From Epiperipatus broadwayi (taxonomy: Eukaryota > Onychophora > Udeonychophora > Euonychophora > Peripatidae): a DNA stretch of 64,000 nt. The notes under the pieces are model-generated. The model made no database searches and had not been told where the DNA came from. It saw only the letters and a list, made by a program, of their open reading frames with translations. How positions within the stretch are numbered: position 1 is the first letter of the stretch; each line of letters starts with the position of its first letter. Shown here piece by piece: positions 59,806-64,000 of the stretch. Location: contig JAQFVV010006294.1 of NCBI GenBank assembly GCA_028023455.1, positions 1,949,001 through 2,013,000 of the forward strand, given 5' to 3'. The position numbers were made by a program, and so were the translations under genes.

Positions 59806-60692
59806 TTTTTATTAGACAAAGACTGCCTTTACATTAAGTAATAAATCAACATTCATCACTGATGAATACATTGCTGAAATGAGTTTTCATGTCTTTGATT
59901 GACAATAATGATAAGTGAGGTTCCAAGCATAGATGACTAAAATAGTGATAGATAGATAGATATATAATTCCAATTCTTGGCATCTAATAGACATTCAAAT
60001 ACTATTATGCCCCTCCATTGGGGAAAAAATATTGCCAATATAATGCTAAAGCATTGAAATATTTCATTTTTGATAATATATTATAAAAGAAGTTACGGAA
60101 ATAAATAACTATTAGATCGTCCATAAGCTAAAAAAAAAAACTAATATCACAGCTGTTAACTCACTCACCTTTGTAAATGTGTATTAGATATATCTTGCTC
60201 AAAATATTTTTTAATTTTCTGATAATGAAAAATCACTAGTCATATTCACAGCTCTATAAAGCTTTAAAAGTATGGAATGTTAGAGAATGCTGTAGTTTTT
60301 GAACTTGTGCTCATTTCATTACTGCATATATATGCTCCAATGTTAAGATTCAGAAAAGATTTCTTACTGAAAACTATTATTGCAACAATACTATTACAAG
60401 ATGAAATTTTTATTCTTTGAAACTTTAATGTACATTTTAATACAAATAATATTCTAGCCAAAAGTTAGAACAGAACTATCACACTTAGTTTAACAGAAAT
60501 ATTGCTATAAATGTACACTGTTCATTAATGCATAAAACAATTGCATTTAACAACCAGAATTTATTACATAAGTATTTACAATATGTAAACTTAAGAGCAT
60601 GCTAACGCTCTAAACAAGCTTTTTTTTTATATTATGATAAATGCTACTACAAGAGAAGGCATTCAAATCATCTTTATCTTAGATTGTCCCCT

Positions 60693-60733
60693 TCCCCAGA
60701 CCGGTTTCGACCTATGGGTCTCTTCAGTGAGGA
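60693..60733 (-). ncRNA. Hammerhead ribozyme candidate F3a (canonical core)
   Basis: Minus strand: helix I UCCUCA/UGGGGA (one G-U pair), CUGAAGA fitting CUGANGA, helix II GACC/GGUC with loop CAUA, GAAAC, the self-complementary ACCGGU as helix III, and a GUC cleavage triplet. Every invariant residue is present. The short palindromic helix III suggests cleavage as a dimer or in tandem transcripts. It is in the sense orientation of the cyclophilin pre-mRNA. Confidence 0.8.
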
Positions 60734-60998
60734 GTTGGGACATTAGATTCAAAAAACCAACTCAAGCTAAGCATTTATCTAAAGGATAATTCTTAAGAAG
60801 ATCTAAACTTTTAGACATCTGCATGGCTTTAAAGTCAGCTCTCCAACTGAAAAAATTATATGGGCCTGAACTTAATTCAGATACTCCATATATTAATAGG
60901 CTTAGCCATTTAATTTAGCCAAAGTTTAGATCTTCTTAAGAATTATCTTTTAGATAAATGCTTAGCTTGAGTTGGTTTTTTGAATCTAATGTCCCAAC

Positions 60999-61038
60999 TC
61001 CTCACTGAAGAGACCCATAGGTCGAAACCGGCCTGGGT
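60999..61038 (+). ncRNA. Hammerhead-like core F3b (mutated cleavage site)
   Basis: This is the same as F3a up to GAAAC, but the GUC triplet has become GCC and the sequence after it is shortened by about 26 bp relative to F3c. The core A-U pair at helix III is lost, so it is probably inactive. Confidence 0.65.
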
Positions 61039-61395
61039 GATTTGAATGCCTTCTCTTGTAGTAGCATTTATCATAATATAAAAAAAAGCTTGTTTAGAGC
61101 GTTAGCATGCTCTTAAGTTTACATATTGGTAATTGCAAGCTATATATAAGTCATGTGACATCTGACTTATTATTATTACTATTATTATTTTGCTGTTGGG
61201 GCTTTGGCTAAATTAAATGGCTAAGCCTATTAATATATGGAGTATCTGAATTAAGTTCAGGCCCATATAATTTTTTCAGTTGGAGAGCTGACTTTAAAGA
61301 CATGCAGATGTCTAAAAGTTTAGATCTTCTTCTTAAGAATTATCTTTTAGATAAATGCTTAGCTTGAGTTGGTTTTTTGAATCTAATGTCCCAAC

Positions 61396-61436
61396 TCCTC
61401 ACTGAAGAGACCCATAGGTCGAAACCGGTCTGGAGA
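61396..61436 (+). ncRNA. Hammerhead ribozyme candidate F3c (canonical core)
   Basis: CUGAAGA (61402-61408), helix II GACC/GGUC, GAAAC (61421-61425) and GUC (61428-61430) are all intact. Helix I UCCUCA/UGGAGA has one C-A mismatch. It is antisense to the cyclophilin transcript. Confidence 0.75.
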
Positions 61437-62893
61437 TGGGGACAATCTAAGATAAAGATGATTTGAATGCCTTCTCTTGTAGTAGCATTTATCATAATAT
61501 AAAAAAAAAGCTTGTTTAGAGCATTAGCATGCTCTTAAGTTTACATATTGGTAATTGCAAGCTATATATAAGTCATGTGACATCTGACTTATTATTATTA
61601 CTATAAGTATTTACAATAAATAAGATTAACATTGCTCAAAGATTACAATGATGGTTGCATAAAAAAAAAAAAAAGCATTCAATCATATTCATAAGAAAAT
61701 TGATCTTAGTTGTTTGAAGTAACTACTCATACTAATTTCCAAAAACTATTAAATACTAAAATTGCTAATTTGGACTTCATATTTATCATATTAATGATGC
61801 ATAGGGTCCTCTTTGGCTTTATTAAAAAAAAACAAATTGGTTTTACAATATTATCAATGACTTAATTAAAAGGAAACAAATAGCATAATTTGTTTAGAAA
61901 ATATAAATTTTTAATAGAGATGTAAAACCAAAGCTCAACAACTGACAAGTTTTTAAAATGATTAATGGATTAAAATTGCAAGACTCACTTAACTGAAGTT
62001 ATTTTAGATCCCTTTTCCATATATTAAAAATAACAAATAAATTTGAAAAATTATATCACAATCTGATTAAATCACAATAGTACTTTTTTATATGACAATT
62101 TTTGAATATGACACAAGTATTAAGATCATTTTAAAAGATATATTCATACTATTTACTCATTCACATTTGGATATCCGAATAAATGAAGTCACAACAACTC
62201 ATCATCATCATCTTAAACATGGAAACCCGATGCAATACATGATGAAGTTTTAAAATATTAGTGATATAGTAGCTTTAAATATATATTTTAAAGAATATAT
62301 AAATGTACAAGTTAAGCAGCATGACACTAAGGATGATTGTATAGTTCAACTTCAAAAAATAAAGAGAATAGACAAGACTTATTGAATAATTTGTTTCCAG
62401 TAATAAATGGTTACCAGAGATTCATTGCTATTGAAGAATCAATAATTGCTAGACAGGTCTTTGGATTAATACCAAAAAAAAGTGTCACAAACTAATTTAT
62501 ATATTGCTTCTTATATTTCGTCAAGGCGTTGATGCAACAAAATTTGTTTGAATTATATAGCTTCTACATAATGGAATGTGAAAAATGTGGAACTTTCGAA
62601 ATAAAATATTAAAAAAAAGTGCTGTATTTTAAAATTTTTTATCAAAACCAATTGCGGATGGCATAATAAATCAGATTGAATTAATGGAGGGCTTTTATTT
62701 TGAATAGACTAAAAGCAAAATCAGGAACATCATTTTGGAATCTTGATTTATGAGAACCGAATAATTTTTGAAAACAACTCCTCTAATTCAGAAAATTCAA
62801 AAATTAATAAATCTAATTATAAGTGTTCTAATGATTCTATTTTTAATTCTGCTTAAAAATTTTCAGTACAGAAAATGAAATATTATAACTTAC

Positions 62894-62969
62894 CAGTCTG
62901 TCTTAACAGTACAAACAAAAAACTGGGATCCATTAGTATCAGGCCCTGCATTTGCCATCGATAAAGTTC
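62894..62969 (-). CDS. PPIA: Cyclophilin A-like peptidyl-prolyl isomerase, penultimate coding exon
   Basis: A 76-base exon lies between an AG acceptor after a T-rich tract (minus strand, 62970) and a GTAAG donor (62893). It reads [10 protein letters not shown], then [14 protein letters not shown] and two bases of the Trp codon finished by the exon at 55045. Positions equivalent to Ala101, Gln111, Phe113 and Trp121 of human cyclophilin A are all kept, so the active-site pocket looks functional. Phases across the 7.85-kb intron agree exactly. Upstream exons encoding the first two-thirds of the domain, including the catalytic Arg, must lie beyond the window. Confidence 0.95.
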
Positions 62970-64000
62970 CTATAGAAAAAAAAAACCAGTAAGATTATAA
63001 TCTGTCTAGATTTATAAATCCCAAATTACAATTTATCAATAACATTAAATAAACATTTGAAATTATTAAATAATTTAGTGTTTATTTATTGGAACAGAAG
63101 GACAATCCTAGCCATATATTTTTTCAACGATGAATCTGCTTTAAAAATGTTGCTATTATCACAAACACTGTAATGAAATATGCTGATAAGCATTATTATA
63201 TATTGTTTTAAACAAAATTTTATCAATTTTTTTGTTTTAAAATAATCTAACAAAGTTCACAACTAAAATTAATAACTTTAAAGATGTTTAATTTTTTTTT
63301 TTTTTTAATGATGATTTTTTTTATTGTTTTTTTTTTTTTTTTATGGTTAGATTTACAAGACATTAATACATTGAAAAATGAAATTCAATATGGATGTGTT
63401 AATGCAAATTTGTTGCTTTATTAGAATAATTCTTACACTATAATCCAGAATAAATTTGCTAATATATATATATTAAGGATATATATTATAAAGTTATTAC
63501 TTTTTACTATTACTTTAATATTTTATTCTCATCTTACTGTATCTGCTATTTCATATAACTACGATTTAAAAAAATATTTTAAAAAATTTCTTAAATTTTA
63601 ATTTGTTAATTTACAGTGTAACTGCTATAATCAGAAAATGCCACAAGTAAACAATTTTTTTTCAACATAATATTTAAGTCCTCATCAAGATAAACTGGGA
63701 TTATAAAAAAAAATACATAGCAAAAAGTTATTTCTTCATTTATTAATGCTTGTGTATACTCTTACTTTAAGCATATAGAAAAGCTAATATGTTTGTCTTT
63801 CTCTTAAAATAGTAAGAATTCACTGTGCACTATGTATGCATATAATACATCATACAGAAAATCCATTTATCTTTAACAGTTTCAAAATCTATATAGAAAA
63901 AAATATATCGTGGATAACTCATGAGCAAACATATTAGGTGATAGTTGTATTTATATAACAGTTGAATGTATTTGGAATATTTAAATAAAGTTAAAACTTT
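62970..64000 (-). other. Upstream cyclophilin intron, incomplete
   Basis: No further cyclophilin exon is visible up to the window edge. The sequence is AT-rich with long T runs near 63290-63345. Confidence 0.6.

Larger units (their letters stand above)
60581..61606. repeat. Hammerhead-bearing inverted/tandem array, family F3
   Basis: One unit on the minus strand (about 60581-60920) meets plus-strand units beginning near 60921, with ribozyme cores 397 bp apart (60999 and 61396). Arms are nearly identical over long stretches, for example the CTAAACTTTTAGACAT and GCTAAGCATTTATCT blocks in complement. The units share blocks with F2. No coding capacity. The array sits within the cyclophilin intron, so it would be transcribed in pre-mRNA. 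Confidence 0.85.
55046..62893 (-). other. Cyclophilin intron, 7.85 kb, transposon-rich
   Basis: It is bounded on the minus strand by a GTAAG donor (62893-62889) and an AG acceptor preceded by a T-rich tract (55047-55046). It contains a hAT-like fragment (55275-55740), an RTE LINE (57437-59805) and the F3 hammerhead array (60581-61606). The remaining segments, 55741-57436, 59806-60580 and 61607-62893, are AT-rich with nothing else supported. Confidence 0.85.

Overview
This is a 64-kb piece of an AT-rich eukaryotic genome, most likely from an invertebrate animal and probably an arthropod. The evidence is spliced coding exons with GT/AG introns, a cyclophilin C-terminus of animal type (ending ADCGQLS), and a metazoan set of transposable elements: hAT, piggyBac, RTE and jockey-like LINEs, a Penelope-like element, Ty3/gypsy LTR elements and tRNA-derived fragments. 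Nothing bacterial is present. The species assignment is inference. The only host protein gene I can support is a cyclophilin-A-like peptidyl-prolyl isomerase on the minus strand. Its last coding exon is at 54910-55045 and the preceding exon at 62894-62969. They are joined across a 7.85-kb intron, and the 5' part of the gene lies beyond the right edge.

Layout. 1063-14973 is a three-level nested insertion. The oldest is an LTR element (LTR1, minus strand) with a coiled-coil Gag-like reading frame. A hAT-type element (7737-14906, 8-bp target duplication CTCTATAA) sits inside its right LTR. A large palindrome of a second LTR family (LTR2, 7950-14566) sits inside the hAT element, with two Gag frames pointing at each other and a tRNA-Lys-type primer binding site. 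15164-15465 holds a tRNA-Pro-like SINE head and an RTE tail. 15721-18955 holds two inverted, head-to-head copies of a Penelope-like element (reverse transcriptase plus GIY-YIG endonuclease). 20279-24582 is a decayed Ty3/gypsy element with both LTRs. 27144-30767 is a full-length hAT element with a KIAA1586-like transposase remnant and a perfect 8-bp target duplication.

31070-32640 and 33533-34978 are arrays of 420-457-bp units, each with a hammerhead-ribozyme-like core, arranged as inverted blocks. A third array with canonical hammerhead cores is at 60581-61606, inside the cyclophilin intron. Between them lie a jockey-like LINE remnant (about 36900-37720), a 429-bp repeat family (38033-38530 and 46130-46440), palindromes at 38660-39490 and 41629-43215, a small hAT element (40054-41547), an RTE remnant interrupted by a hammerhead-family fragment (48130-49130), and a piggyBac transposase N-terminus (52263-52800). 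A longer RTE LINE (57437-59805) also lies in the cyclophilin intron.

The most notable theme is the density of hammerhead-like self-cleaving RNA motifs in three related short-repeat families, which look like retrozymes or Penelope-type terminal repeats, together with a strong tendency for retroelement copies here to occur as inverted pairs. Almost all transposon reading frames are broken, so apart from cyclophilin the window is a repeat-dominated region.
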